Below are positions 5,336 to 13,947 of a DNA stretch of 46,225 nucleotides, piece by piece. The notes under the pieces were generated by a model. That model had not been told where the DNA came from. It worked only from the letters and a program-made list of their open reading frames with translations, and made no database searches. Both the position numbers and the translations under genes were made by a program. Numbering within the stretch: the stretch's first letter is position 1; every line of letters starts with the position of its first letter. The stretch comes from JAUVXJ01 sp964577995 (GTDB lineage: Bacteria > Chloroflexota > Anaerolineae > UBA7937 > B3-Chlor), in assembly GCA_964577995.1 (NCBI GenBank), contig CAZOBP010000005.1:1-46225 (forward strand), read 5' to 3'.

Positions 5336-8170
5336 GTGGTTACTGTCTCTCTCAACATCAACGGCGAGCAGATCAGCTCCAGCTTGCCACCTGAGATGAC
5401 CTTGCTCAGGTTCCTTCGGGACGAACTCAGACTGACGGGTACCAAGAACGGCTGTAGCACGAACCACTGCGGCGCCTGTACAGTGCTGGTCGACGGCCAG
5501 GCAACCAAGTCCTGCTTGCTTCGAGTAGCCAGACTCGACAACGCCGAGATCGTCACCATCGAAGGGCTTTCCCCACCAGGCGTGCTACATCCGATCCAGG
5601 CCGCCTTTCTGGCGGCTGGGGCCGTGCAGTGTGGGTTCTGTACCCCCGGCATGATTCTGGCCACGAAGGCATTGCTGGACGTCAACCCAGATCCCACGGA
5701 CGCTGAAATCCGCGAGGGCTTGAAGCACAACGTCTGTCGTTGCACGGGCTATTCCAAGATCATAGATGCCGTCAAGCTAGCTGCACGCTGGCTCAGACAT
5801 CCAAGAGAAATGAAGCTATCTCTGGGCGGCGGCTATGGGGAATCCGTGATCGATCTAGATGGGGTGGCCAAGGTCCAAGGACGCCTCCCCTTCGCTGACG
5901 ACCTCTACCTACCAGACATGCTCCACGCCAAGGTGCTGTGGAGCGAGCACCCTCATGCAGCGATCGAGCGAGTGAACACGGCGGCCGCAGAGGCGGTATC
6001 CGGAGTGGCATGTGTGCTGACGGCGAGAGATGTCCCTGGCCACAATGGTTTCGGACCGCTCAAGCAGGATCAGCCTGTCCTCTGTGGCGACAGGGTGCGC
6101 TTCATCGGCGATCCGGTGGCCCTGGTGCTGGCAGAGACTGACGCGGCAGCAGTGAAGGCGCGCGACTTGATACAGGTGGAGTACGAGCCTCTGCCAGGAG
6201 CATTCTCACCCCAAGAGGCCCTCAAAGAGGACGCACCCCAACTCCACCCGGATGGCAACCTGTGCAAGCATCTGCTGCACACGGTGGGCGACGTGGAGGC
6301 AGGTCTGGCCGTCTCTCATCTGGTTGTGGAAGGGCACTTCGAGACCCCCTTTGTCGAACATGCCTATCTGGAACCAGAGTCGGGAGTGGTCTATTGGGAT
6401 GGGGACGTCCTCAATCTCAAGGTGCCAACCCAGTTCCCCTTTGAGTTGAGGACCCAACTAGCCAAGGTCCTGGCCGTGCCGGAGGAGAAGATACGAGTCC
6501 AGATCACGCCCCTGGGTGGATCCTTCGGCAGCAAGATTGACGCCACTGTAGAACCTTTGATAGCGCTCGGGGCCTATGTTACCAAGAGGCCAGTCAAGCT
6601 CACTCTGACCAGGGAGGAGTCCCTGAAGCGCAGCGTGAAGCGACATCCATATTCGATGGACTACCGGGTAGGGCTGGACGGAGAAGGCAGAATTCTGGCG
6701 GTGGACGCCAAGCTCTTGTCCGACACCGGCGCCTACACCAACCTTGGGCCCCGAGTGATCGACCAGGCATGTATCTTCTCGTGCGGCCCATACGAAGTCC
6801 CGAACTTGCGTGTGGAAGGCTGGGCCGTCTACACCAACAACGTCAACGCCAGTGCCTTCCGTGGTTTTGGCATCAACCAAGCTGCCGTCGCCATCGAATC
6901 CCTTCTCGATGAGGCAGCGCGCAAACTGTCCATGGACCCCTTCGAATTGCGCTACAAGAACGCCTTGAAAGAGGGGAGCACCACCGCAGCCGGTGAGATC
7001 CTCAGACGTAGCGTGGCCATACAGGAAACGATCTCCGCGGCCCGTGAGGCCCTGGAGGAGGAGCTACCCAGAATCAAGAAGATGGTAGCTCCGGGGAAGA
7101 AGCTGGGCATCGGTGTGGCGTCGGGCTTCAAGAACGTTGGCGCGGGGAAGGGCAAAGTGGACGATGCCGGCGCCATCTTCACCCTGCTGCCCGGCGGGAA
7201 GGTCCAACTGAGGGCCTCTGCGGTGGACATGGGACAAGGCATCCGTACGACGCTGGCCCAGATCGCGCGCCAGGTTTTCCCCTTGCCTGAAGACACTCTG
7301 GAGCTCATCACCGGCGACACAACCCTCACCCCCAGGCACGGCGGCGCCGTTGCCGAGAGGCAGACGCTGATCAGCGGCAATGCCGTGATGGAGGCCGCGA
7401 AGAGATTCAAGACTGAGGTGCTACACGCCGCCGCAGGAGTGATGGCAGCACCCGCCGAAGAACTGGAGCTCTTCCCCGATGGTGTGGTGCACATGAAAAC
7501 CGAGAACCACGTTTCGCTGGAGGACCTGGAACGCGAACTCCGGGAGCAAGGCAAGCAGGTGGTAGCCGAATATATCTACGTCGCTCCCAAGACGCTCGCC
7601 CTGGCTGACGTCGACGGGCGGAGCGCCGTCCCTCCCGAAGAGTACCGCAACTATCCTGCGTACGCCTACACCACACAGGTGGCAGCAGTGGAGGTAGACC
7701 CAGGCAGCGGCGAGGTCAAGCTGCTTGAAGTGCTGGCTGCCCATGATGTGGGCCGGGCCATCAACCCACAAAAGATAGAGGGCCAGATCGAGGGGAGTTG
7801 TCACATGGCCCAAGGCTACGCCCTCTCGGAAGAGTACCCTGTGGAACGAGGGATTCCCAAGGCGCGCACCTACCGCGATCTACACCTTCCCTCCATCATG
7901 GATGCCCCTCTGGTCAGGACCCTGATCGTGGAGAAGCCAGATTCGACCGGTCCTTTGGGAGCCAAAGGGATTTCGGAAGTGGCGACTGTTCCACTTACCC
8001 CAGCGATCCTCAACGCCATCTATGATGCCCTCGGGGTACGCATCTACGATCTCCCGGCCACGCCCGAAAAGATCCTCTCGGGTCTGGAGAGCAGAAGGGG
8101 CGCCGCGGCGAGCGAGATGCCGAATCGTTTCCAGACCTCTCCCGAGAGTAGCGTATCACAAGGGGAATGA
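5336..8170 (+). CDS. Molybdenum hydroxylase (xanthine dehydrogenase/aldehyde oxidase family) with fused [2Fe-2S] domains, no FAD domain
   Basis: About 944 aa counted from GTG 5336; an open frame extends to GTG 5279 but the ferredoxin fold begins here. The plant-type [2Fe-2S] domain has Cys40, 45, 48, 60 and the second helical cluster domain has QCGFCTPGM and CRCTGY (Cys99, 102, 134, 136). The large molybdopterin domain follows directly: GGSFGSK, RGFGINQA, DMGQG and GAKGISE, whose Glu matches the catalytic base. The FAD domain or subunit normally between these parts is absent. Enzymes of this family hydroxylate N-heterocycles or oxidise aldehydes with water. The next gene is an unrelated flavoprotein that could take the electrons. 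The substrate is not predictable from sequence. Confidence 0.9.
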   Translation: MVTVSLNINGEQISSSLPPEMTLLRFLRDELRLTGTKNGCSTNHCGACTVLVDGQATKSCLLRVARLDNAEIVTIEGLSPPGVLHPIQAAFLAAGAVQCGFCTPGMILATKALLDVNPDPTDAEIREGLKHNVCRCTGYSKIIDAVKLAARWLRHPREMKLSLGGGYGESVIDLDGVAKVQGRLPFADDLYLPDMLHAKVLWSEHPHAAIERVNTAAAEAVSGVACVLTARDVPGHNGFGPLKQDQPVLCGDRVRFIGDPVALVLAETDAAAVKARDLIQVEYEPLPGAFSPQEALKEDAPQLHPDGNLCKHLLHTVGDVEAGLAVSHLVVEGHFETPFVEHAYLEPESGVVYWDGDVLNLKVPTQFPFELRTQLAKVLAVPEEKIRVQITPLGGSFGSKIDATVEPLIALGAYVTKRPVKLTLTREESLKRSVKRHPYSMDYRVGLDGEGRILAVDAKLLSDTGAYTNLGPRVIDQACIFSCGPYEVPNLRVEGWAVYTNNVNASAFRGFGINQAAVAIESLLDEAARKLSMDPFELRYKNALKEGSTTAAGEILRRSVAIQETISAAREALEEELPRIKKMVAPGKKLGIGVASGFKNVGAGKGKVDDAGAIFTLLPGGKVQLRASAVDMGQGIRTTLAQIARQVFPLPEDTLELITGDTTLTPRHGGAVAERQTLISGNAVMEAAKRFKTEVLHAAAGVMAAPAEELELFPDGVVHMKTENHVSLEDLERELREQGKQVVAEYIYVAPKTLALADVDGRSAVPPEEYRNYPAYAYTTQVAAVEVDPGSGEVKLLEVLAAHDVGRAINPQKIEGQIEGSCHMAQGYALSEEYPVERGIPKARTYRDLHLPSIMDAPLVRTLIVEKPDSTGPLGAKGISEVATVPLTPAILNAIYDALGVRIYDLPATPEKILSGLESRRGAAASEMPNRFQTSPESSVSQGE

Positions 8171-8225
8171 GCACTTGTCTCTCGTCCAGATTGGTTAGAG
8201 ATTCACGCCAGAAAGGAGTACAGGT

Positions 8226-9512
8226 ATGCCAAGGGTTGTAGTCATTGGAGGGGGTTGGGCAGGCTGCGCGGGCGCGCTCGCGGCCAAGAAGGCTGGCGCC
8301 GACGTCATCCTGTTGGAGAGGGCCGATTCACTGCTCGGGGCGGGCCAGGTGGGCGGCATCATGCGCAACAACGGCCGCTTCACCGCAACTGAAGAAATGA
8401 TCGCCATGGGCGCCGGAGATCTCTTCAAACTGAGTGACGCTACCTCCCGGCACACGAACATTGAGTTCCCCGGCCACCAACACGCCAACCTCTATGACGT
8501 CACGCTGATGGAACCCGTTGTTCGGCGCTACCTGCAAGAGAAGCAGGTGGAGATCTGGACCGTCAGCAGAGTCACCAAGGTCGTATCCAGTGAAAACAAG
8601 ATCGAGGCAGTCCAACTCGAGACCGGCCAGACCTTTGAGGGCGACGCCTTCGTAGAGGCCACAGGGACCATGGGACCGCAGGGCAACTGCCGCAAGTATG
8701 GAAATGGATGCGCGATGTGCATCACGCGCTGTCCCACTTTCGGCGGTAGGGTCAGCATCGCGGAGCGCGCCGGTGTCAAAGAGATGAAAGCCAAGAAACC
8801 GGACGGCTCCTTCGGCTCCATGAGTGGCTCGTGCAAGCTGAACAAGGATTCCCTGGACAAGGGGTTGGTGCGCGAGCTTGACCAGACCGGGGTGGCGGTG
8901 ATTCCGCTTCCCAAAGACGTAGCGGAGCACAAGAAGGAGCTGCTCGCCATCAAGAGCTGCCAGCAGTACGCTCTTCCAGCGTTTGCCGAAAACGTGATCC
9001 TTCTCGACACCGGCCACGCCAAACTCATGGCTCCCTTCTACCCCCTCATCGATCTGCGGAAGGTGCCGGGCTTGGAGAACGCCCGTTTCGAAGACCCTTA
9101 TTCCGGCGGTATCGGCAACTCCATGCGCTTCCTGGCCCTGTCTCCTCGAGATCAGTACCTGAGAGTGGAGGGAATCGCCAACCTCTTCTGCGGGGGTGAG
9201 AAAGCTGGCATCCTCGTAGGCATCACGGAGGCCATCTGCACTGGTACCCTGGCTGGGCACAACGCAGCCCGCCACGCCATGGGCAAGGACCTCCTCGAAC
9301 TCCCTCGCAGCCTCGCTGTGGGCGACATGATCGCCGATGTCAAAGAAGAGATGGATGCTGGCGAAGGTATGTTCAAGAAGTTCACCTTCTCGGGCTCTGT
9401 GTACTTCGACCGCATGAAGGAATTGGGTCTCTATAGCACCGATGTGACGGAGATCGAACAAAGGGTGGCCGACTCAGGCATGGGCGGCATCTTTGAGAAA
9501 AGAGTGGGCTGA
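8226..9512 (+). CDS. MnmG/GidA-like FAD-dependent oxidoreductase with cysteine cluster
   Basis: 428 aa. The N-terminus VVVIGGGWAGCAGALAA is a Rossmann dinucleotide-binding motif followed by an acidic end of strand two (LLERAD). A C-terminal LFCGGEKAGILVGITEA segment resembles the flavin-contacting region of MnmG/TrmFO-like proteins. A distinctive insert has Cys155, Cys162, Cys165 and Cys169 (NCRKYGNGCAMCITRC), suited to an Fe-S cluster. It lacks the tRNA-modification C-terminal domain and is in a catabolic operon, so a redox role is more likely than tRNA modification. AAAGGAG precedes the ATG by seven bases. It may be the electron acceptor for the Mo hydroxylase; that is inference. Confidence 0.8.
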   Translation: MPRVVVIGGGWAGCAGALAAKKAGADVILLERADSLLGAGQVGGIMRNNGRFTATEEMIAMGAGDLFKLSDATSRHTNIEFPGHQHANLYDVTLMEPVVRRYLQEKQVEIWTVSRVTKVVSSENKIEAVQLETGQTFEGDAFVEATGTMGPQGNCRKYGNGCAMCITRCPTFGGRVSIAERAGVKEMKAKKPDGSFGSMSGSCKLNKDSLDKGLVRELDQTGVAVIPLPKDVAEHKKELLAIKSCQQYALPAFAENVILLDTGHAKLMAPFYPLIDLRKVPGLENARFEDPYSGGIGNSMRFLALSPRDQYLRVEGIANLFCGGEKAGILVGITEAICTGTLAGHNAARHAMGKDLLELPRSLAVGDMIADVKEEMDAGEGMFKKFTFSGSVYFDRMKELGLYSTDVTEIEQRVADSGMGGIFEKRVG

Positions 9513-9563
9513 CTCCTACACCCAAACAGACCAGACAGTTATCTCCGCGAATCCCGGCCGTGA

Positions 9564-9573
9564 AAGGAGGTGA
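9564..9573 (+). promoter_or_regulatory. Near-perfect Shine-Dalgarno far upstream of the binding-protein gene
   Basis: AAAGGAGGTGATC at 9563-9575 is complementary over its whole length to the usual 3' end of 16S rRNA, yet no credible ORF starts after it. The working ribosome site (AAGGAGGAA at 9628-9636) is 64 nt downstream. The same two-site pattern is found before the second ABC operon at 42691 and 42761. It may be a ribosome standby site. Confidence 0.5.
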
Positions 9574-9642
9574 TCGACACCAAACACCCGCTAGAGCACC
9601 ACTCAATGGATTGTCCGCCGACTATCGAAGGAGGAAATGAAA

Positions 9643-11235
9643 GTGAGATCGAATATCGGCAGATTCATCATCGCGGCTCTGTTGCTATCCCTGTTGGCGA
9701 CTGCCTGCGGCGCGCCAGCACCGACCGCCGCGCCGACGACACCCCCAGAGGCCCCCGAGGCGACCACGGCGCCGGAGCCGACCACGCCACCAGAGGAGCC
9801 GCCCCCCGCGGGGCCTAGCGGCTCCATCGTCATCGTGATCGGCAATGACCCGTCGACGCTCGACCCTCAATACTCCGATGATGGAAACGAGCACAAGATC
9901 AACGACAATGTCTACCAACACCTGCTTACCCGGGACCCAGAAACCGGCGAGATCATGCCCGAGCTGGCCGAGTCCTGGGAGGAGATCGACGACACGACGT
10001 GGCGCTTCAAGTTGCGCGAAGGCATAGAGTTCCACAACGGTGAACCTCTCAATGCCGAAGCTGTTGTCTTCAGCGCAGAGCGCATCATAGACCCCGACTT
10101 CAACTCGGAGCAGATCTCCTTTGTGGACAGCATCATCGGTGGCGAGGTCGTCGACGACTATACCGTCGATATCCTCACCGATGGGCCTGACCCCACCCTG
10201 CCGGCGCGCATGACCTGGCTGAAGATCGTGCCTCCCGCGTACGCTAGCGATACCCCCGATCAGTTCGCCCAAGCGCCAGTTGGCACCGGTCCCTACAAGT
10301 TCGTGGAGTGGGTGCGAGGGAGTCATGTCACCTTGGAGGCCAACGAGGACTACTGGGGCGGCGCACCCTCTATCGCCGAAGTCACCTTCAGGCCCATCGA
10401 GGAGGCTGCCACCCGACTGGCGGCGCTCCAGACCGGTGAAGTGGACGTGGTGACCGACCTGATACCCGAGTATCTGGCACAGGTCGAGAACTCGGTTGCT
10501 ATCCCCGGACTCGAGTTCGCCTGGATCAGGATCAACACCAACGTCGAGCCTCTCAATGACGTGCGCGTCCGTCAGGCCCTCAACTACGCGGTCGACAAGG
10601 AGGCGCTTGCCCAGTCCCTCTACGGCGGCTATGCCGTGGTAGCCGAGGGACAGATCCTTACTCCAGGTCACTTCGGGTATAACCCCGATGTGGTAGCCTA
10701 TCCCTACGATCCCGACATGGCAATGGACCTCCTCGACGAGGCTGGCGCCTCGGGCGCAACCCTCGAACTCATCGGCGAGTCCGGGCGCTGGCTGAAGGAC
10801 AAGGAGTTGGTCGAGGCTATTGCCGCCCAGCTCGAGGCGGTTGGCCTGAACATCGAGCTCAACATAGTCGAGTGGTCCGACTGGCTCGATCTGCTCTTCG
10901 CAGGCGCGGAGGCGGCCCCAGATCTCCAGTATTCTGCACACGACAACGTGCTGCTGGACGCCGATCGTACTCTGTCCGCACTGTTCACCACTGAGGGTAG
11001 CCAGGCCGCATACGGCAATCCCGATGTCGACCAATTGGTGCTAGACGGAAGGACGGAGACGGACCTACAGCTGCGCGAGCAGATGTACCATCAGGCCGTG
11101 GAGACCATCAGGGAAGAGGCGGCTTGTATCTTCCTGCTCAATCTGGACAACATCTACGGGCTGAACCCGAATCTCGAGTGGACTCCACGTTTGGATGGGC
11201 GCATCTTCGTCAAGGATATGACTCTCACCGAATAG
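9643..11235 (+). CDS. Dipeptide/oligopeptide-type ABC transporter substrate-binding lipoprotein (SBP family 5)
   Basis: About 530 aa. The signal peptide RFIIAALLLSLLATAC is a lipoprotein type with the lipid-carrying Cys in LATAC, followed by a Pro/Thr/Glu linker of ~40 residues typical of Chloroflexota. The mature domain is SBP_bac_5: STLDPQYSD, VYQHLLTRDPETGEI, ELAESWE, WRFKLREGIEFHNGEP, VGTGPYKFVEW and VRQALNYAVDKEAL. AAGGAGGAA abuts ATG 9637, leaving only two bases, while GTG 9643 has ideal spacing, so GTG 9643 is preferred. It delivers a peptide or other small organic molecule to the two permeases that follow. A 12-bp hairpin separates it from them. Confidence 0.9.
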   Translation: MRSNIGRFIIAALLLSLLATACGAPAPTAAPTTPPEAPEATTAPEPTTPPEEPPPAGPSGSIVIVIGNDPSTLDPQYSDDGNEHKINDNVYQHLLTRDPETGEIMPELAESWEEIDDTTWRFKLREGIEFHNGEPLNAEAVVFSAERIIDPDFNSEQISFVDSIIGGEVVDDYTVDILTDGPDPTLPARMTWLKIVPPAYASDTPDQFAQAPVGTGPYKFVEWVRGSHVTLEANEDYWGGAPSIAEVTFRPIEEAATRLAALQTGEVDVVTDLIPEYLAQVENSVAIPGLEFAWIRINTNVEPLNDVRVRQALNYAVDKEALAQSLYGGYAVVAEGQILTPGHFGYNPDVVAYPYDPDMAMDLLDEAGASGATLELIGESGRWLKDKELVEAIAAQLEAVGLNIELNIVEWSDWLDLLFAGAEAAPDLQYSAHDNVLLDADRTLSALFTTEGSQAAYGNPDVDQLVLDGRTETDLQLREQMYHQAVETIREEAACIFLLNLDNIYGLNPNLEWTPRLDGRIFVKDMTLTE

Positions 11236-11250
11236 GCGAAGCGGAAGGAC

Positions 11251-11280
11251 CTGGGTGGGGCCCAGATCGGCCCCACCCAG
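11251..11280 (+). other. Perfect 12-bp intergenic hairpin between binding protein and permease genes
   Basis: CTGGGTGGGGCC at 11251-11262 pairs fully with GGCCCCACCCAG at 11269-11280 across a 6-nt loop. No T run follows, so it is more likely an mRNA-stabilising or attenuating structure than a full terminator. Such hairpins behind binding-protein genes keep that mRNA in excess over the permeases. Confidence 0.75.
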
Positions 11281-11295
11281 TACCCGCAGAAGGGG

Positions 11296-12225
11296 GTGAT
11301 CACCATCGGCGCCTACTTCGTCCGCAGGTTGTTGCAGTCCATATTCGTGATCGTCGGGGTCTCAATAGTGGTGTTCGTCATCACTCGCGCCATAGGAGAC
11401 CCAGCGCGCATGAGCCTGCCACTCGAGGCCACGGATGAGCAAGTCGAGGCCTACGCCCAGCGAATGGGCTTCCGCGATCCCCTACTCGTTCAGTTCTGGG
11501 ATTGGGCCAAGAAAGCCCTGAGAGGCGACTTCGGGGACTCGCTGTGGCAGCGCCAGCCAGCGATGGGCCTGGTGCTCGAGAGGCTGCCGGCGACGCTGCA
11601 ACTCTGCTCCACCGCCATCGTCCTGGCCGTCGCTGCATCGATACCTCTGGGTATCCTGGCCGCGCTGAGACCAGGGTCCTGGCTAGACAAGATCACCACC
11701 AGCATCTCGTTGGTCGGCGTGTGCATCCCAGACTTCTGGCTCGGACTGATGCTCATTCTGCTCTTCTCGGTATCCATTCACCTCTTCTTCACTTCGGGCT
11801 ATGGCACCCCCCGACATCTTGTCCTGCCTGCTATCACCCTGGCTGCTCGGCCGTGGGGCCGCATCACTCAGATCGTGCGCAGCAGCATGATGGACGAGAT
11901 GCACAAAACGTACATGGTGACCGCCCGCGCAAAGGGACTCACCGAACAGAAGGTGATCATCTCTCACGCCCTCAAGAACGCCAGCATTCCCATCGTGACC
12001 CTGGCTGCCTGGGAATTGACACGCATGCTGGCGGGGTATACCATCGTGGTCGAGACGGTGTTCGCTTGGCCCGGCTTTGGACTCCTGGCCATGCAAGCCA
12101 TCGAGGAGCGCGACTTGACCCTCATCCAGGCAGATGTGTTCCTGGTCGCATTGATCGTCGTCGCCATGAACATCGCCATAGACTTCGTCTACGCCTCGCT
12201 TGACCCTCGGGTCAGGCTAGACTAG
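11296..12225 (+). CDS. ABC transporter permease, DppB/OppB family
   Basis: 309 aa with the usual DppB plan: a first membrane helix after YFVRRLLQSIFVIVGVS, a periplasmic stretch containing GFRDPLLVQF and GDFGDSLWQ, then five more helices. The EAA-type cytoplasmic loop is TARAKGLTEQKVIISHALKNA, which contacts the ATPase. The start is odd: GTG 11296 lies inside the ribosome site (AAGGGGGTGATC), and no ATG, GTG or TTG is well spaced; ATC 11305 would be. It pairs with the DppC-type permease downstream. No ATPase gene is present in the cluster, so the transporter must borrow one encoded elsewhere. Confidence 0.9.
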   Translation: MITIGAYFVRRLLQSIFVIVGVSIVVFVITRAIGDPARMSLPLEATDEQVEAYAQRMGFRDPLLVQFWDWAKKALRGDFGDSLWQRQPAMGLVLERLPATLQLCSTAIVLAVAASIPLGILAALRPGSWLDKITTSISLVGVCIPDFWLGLMLILLFSVSIHLFFTSGYGTPRHLVLPAITLAARPWGRITQIVRSSMMDEMHKTYMVTARAKGLTEQKVIISHALKNASIPIVTLAAWELTRMLAGYTIVVETVFAWPGFGLLAMQAIEERDLTLIQADVFLVALIVVAMNIAIDFVYASLDPRVRLD

Positions 12226-12267
12226 GTATAGACCAGCACTGCTCAAGTTCGAAGGAGACGGTCGACA

Positions 12268-13221
12268 ATGGCCGAAGGACAACTCTCTCTGGCTGACCAG
12301 GCTATTGCCTACGTGGAAGATCCCCTCTGGCGGTGGCGCGGCCTAATTCGACTGGGACGCGACCTCCTCAGAGACAAAGTGGCATTCGCTGGCGCAGTGA
12401 TAGTCTTCACCGTTCTGGTTTCCGCCCTCCTCGCCCCTATCATATCCCCCCACGATCCTACGAGCGGCCACATCGGCCAAAGACTGAACGGGCCAGGCTT
12501 CGTGGACGAGGAAGGGAACACGTACATCCTGGGAACGGACCAGCAGGGCCGAGATGTCCTTAGTCGACTGATCTTTGGAGCGCGCGTCTCGCTAATGGTC
12601 GGCGTCGGCGTCATCGCCCTTGCCGGCACAGTGGGCACCATAGCGGGCCTGATGTCAGGGTACTATGGTGGCCGCGTCGATGACATCATCATGCGCATCG
12701 TAGACACCCAGACCGCCTTTCCGGGACTGCTGCTCGCCTTGGTAATCATTACCATGATCGGTCCCAGCGCCAGGAATATCATCATCGTGCTTTCCATAAA
12801 CGGATGGATGGTCTTCGCCCGCATCACCCGTGGTATTATGCTCACCATCAGGGAAAAGGACTACATCGACGCCGCCCGCCTGGTAGGCGCCAGCGATCTC
12901 CGGATCATGCTTCTCCACGCGTTTCCCAATCTCATATCGCCCACCCTCACACTGATCACGCTGGAGCTCGCGCGCATCATCCTCGCCGAGGCCAGCCTGA
13001 GCTTTCTGGGACTGGGCATCCAGCCTCCGCAGTCGAGCTGGGGCCTGATGATCGCCGACGGGCGTGACTACATCACCATCGCCTGGTGGCTTGTGACCTT
13101 CCCTGGTTTGGCTATTGCGCTCACCGTGTTCGGCGTCATGACGGTGGCTAACTGGCTGCGCACGGAATTGGACCCCGAGCAGAGAGTGAGGGCCGCCCCA
13201 GCAGGGACCGGCAGCGGGTAG
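12268..13221 (+). CDS. ABC transporter permease, DppC/OppC family
   Basis: 317 aa. An N-terminal cytoplasmic segment and first helix (GAVIVFTVLVSALLAPII) are followed by SPHDPTSGHIGQRL and LGTDQQGRDVLSRLIFGARVS, the DppC signature, then five helices. The EAA loop is KDYIDAARLVGASDLRIMLLHAFPN. ATG 12268 has AAGGAGA about nine bases upstream. It forms the heterodimeric channel with the preceding permease. The two genes are 42 nt apart, and ATPase genes that usually follow are missing. Confidence 0.93.
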   Translation: MAEGQLSLADQAIAYVEDPLWRWRGLIRLGRDLLRDKVAFAGAVIVFTVLVSALLAPIISPHDPTSGHIGQRLNGPGFVDEEGNTYILGTDQQGRDVLSRLIFGARVSLMVGVGVIALAGTVGTIAGLMSGYYGGRVDDIIMRIVDTQTAFPGLLLALVIITMIGPSARNIIIVLSINGWMVFARITRGIMLTIREKDYIDAARLVGASDLRIMLLHAFPNLISPTLTLITLELARIILAEASLSFLGLGIQPPQSSWGLMIADGRDYITIAWWLVTFPGLAIALTVFGVMTVANWLRTELDPEQRVRAAPAGTGSG

Positions 13222-13356
13222 AAACCGGGCCATGGAGGCCTCGCGCGGCATGCGGAGCCAGAGAGCAGCACGAGTGGGCATCACCTCGTTTTCCGCATCT
13301 TTCCGTGGAGCCTCAGACTGACGCCGGCCAATCGTCGAATGTTTCGGGAGGGGGCC

Positions 13357-13902
13357 ATGTACAAGAGGATTCTGGTACCATGTGACGGATCGGACCTGGC
13401 CCAGAAAGCCGTCTTCCCGCACGTTGTGGAGCTGGGCAGACATCCAGACACCGAGGTTGTTATCCTCCGCGTCATACCTGCCCCGACAGGGAGGTCTGGC
13501 ACTGCCTACCGAGCCCGTGCACCTGGGATGACCGTGGCCCTGCCCGAGAATGAAGAAGACGCGCGTGTCGCCCACCATCCCATCTACAAGGACCAGGAGA
13601 TAGCGAGCGCGGAGGACGAGGCCAGGCGCTCCGTGGCGGGAGCCGCCAGCGTGTTGAGAGAACAGGGAGTGAACGTATCTACCGAGGTCCTCATAGGTGA
13701 TCCTGCGGAGGCAATCGTAGACTACGCAGCGGACAGAGATGTAGATCTCGTCGTCATGTGCAGCCACGGTCGCGGGGGCCTCAGCCGCTGGGTCTTCGGC
13801 AGCGTGACTGAGAAGGTACTGCGAGGCACCACGACTCCGCTCCTCGTTATCCGACCCCAGGAATTGCAGAACAAGGTACCTGGTGATCGGGCCCGCGAAT
13901 AG
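13357..13902 (+). CDS. Universal stress protein (UspA family)
   Basis: 181 aa from ATG 13357, chosen over the in-frame ATG 13339 because GGGAGGGGG immediately precedes it. It begins YKRILVPCDGSDLAQKA and ends with an ATP-binding loop, SHGRGGLSRWVFGSVTEKV, of the G-x2-G-x8-G-S type, so it is probably a nucleotide-binding Usp. An extended insert between beta 2 and the helix (about 45-90) is common in single-domain Usp of Chloroflexota. Usp genes next to transporters often modulate them. Here it lies between the permeases and the lyase, 135 nt after the permease, with no promoter I can identify. Confidence 0.9.
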   Translation: MYKRILVPCDGSDLAQKAVFPHVVELGRHPDTEVVILRVIPAPTGRSGTAYRARAPGMTVALPENEEDARVAHHPIYKDQEIASAEDEARRSVAGAASVLREQGVNVSTEVLIGDPAEAIVDYAADRDVDLVVMCSHGRGGLSRWVFGSVTEKVLRGTTTPLLVIRPQELQNKVPGDRARE

Positions 13903-13947
13903 GCAGCAGGCACTGATCGCCACTATGGACGGAGGTAACCACACGAG

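Noticed and set aside
7952..8100. Possible selenocysteine codon in the Mo hydroxylase
   Set aside because: No in-frame TGA interrupts the gene, so a selenoprotein reading is not needed.
8328..9461. 377-codon minus-strand open frame
   Set aside because: It lies wholly opposite the flavoprotein gene, which has strong motifs and a good ribosome site; high G+C creates such shadows.
9685..11034. 449-codon minus-strand open frame opposite the binding-protein gene
   Set aside because: It is the antisense shadow of a clear SBP family 5 gene; the translation has no recognisable domain and no ribosome site.
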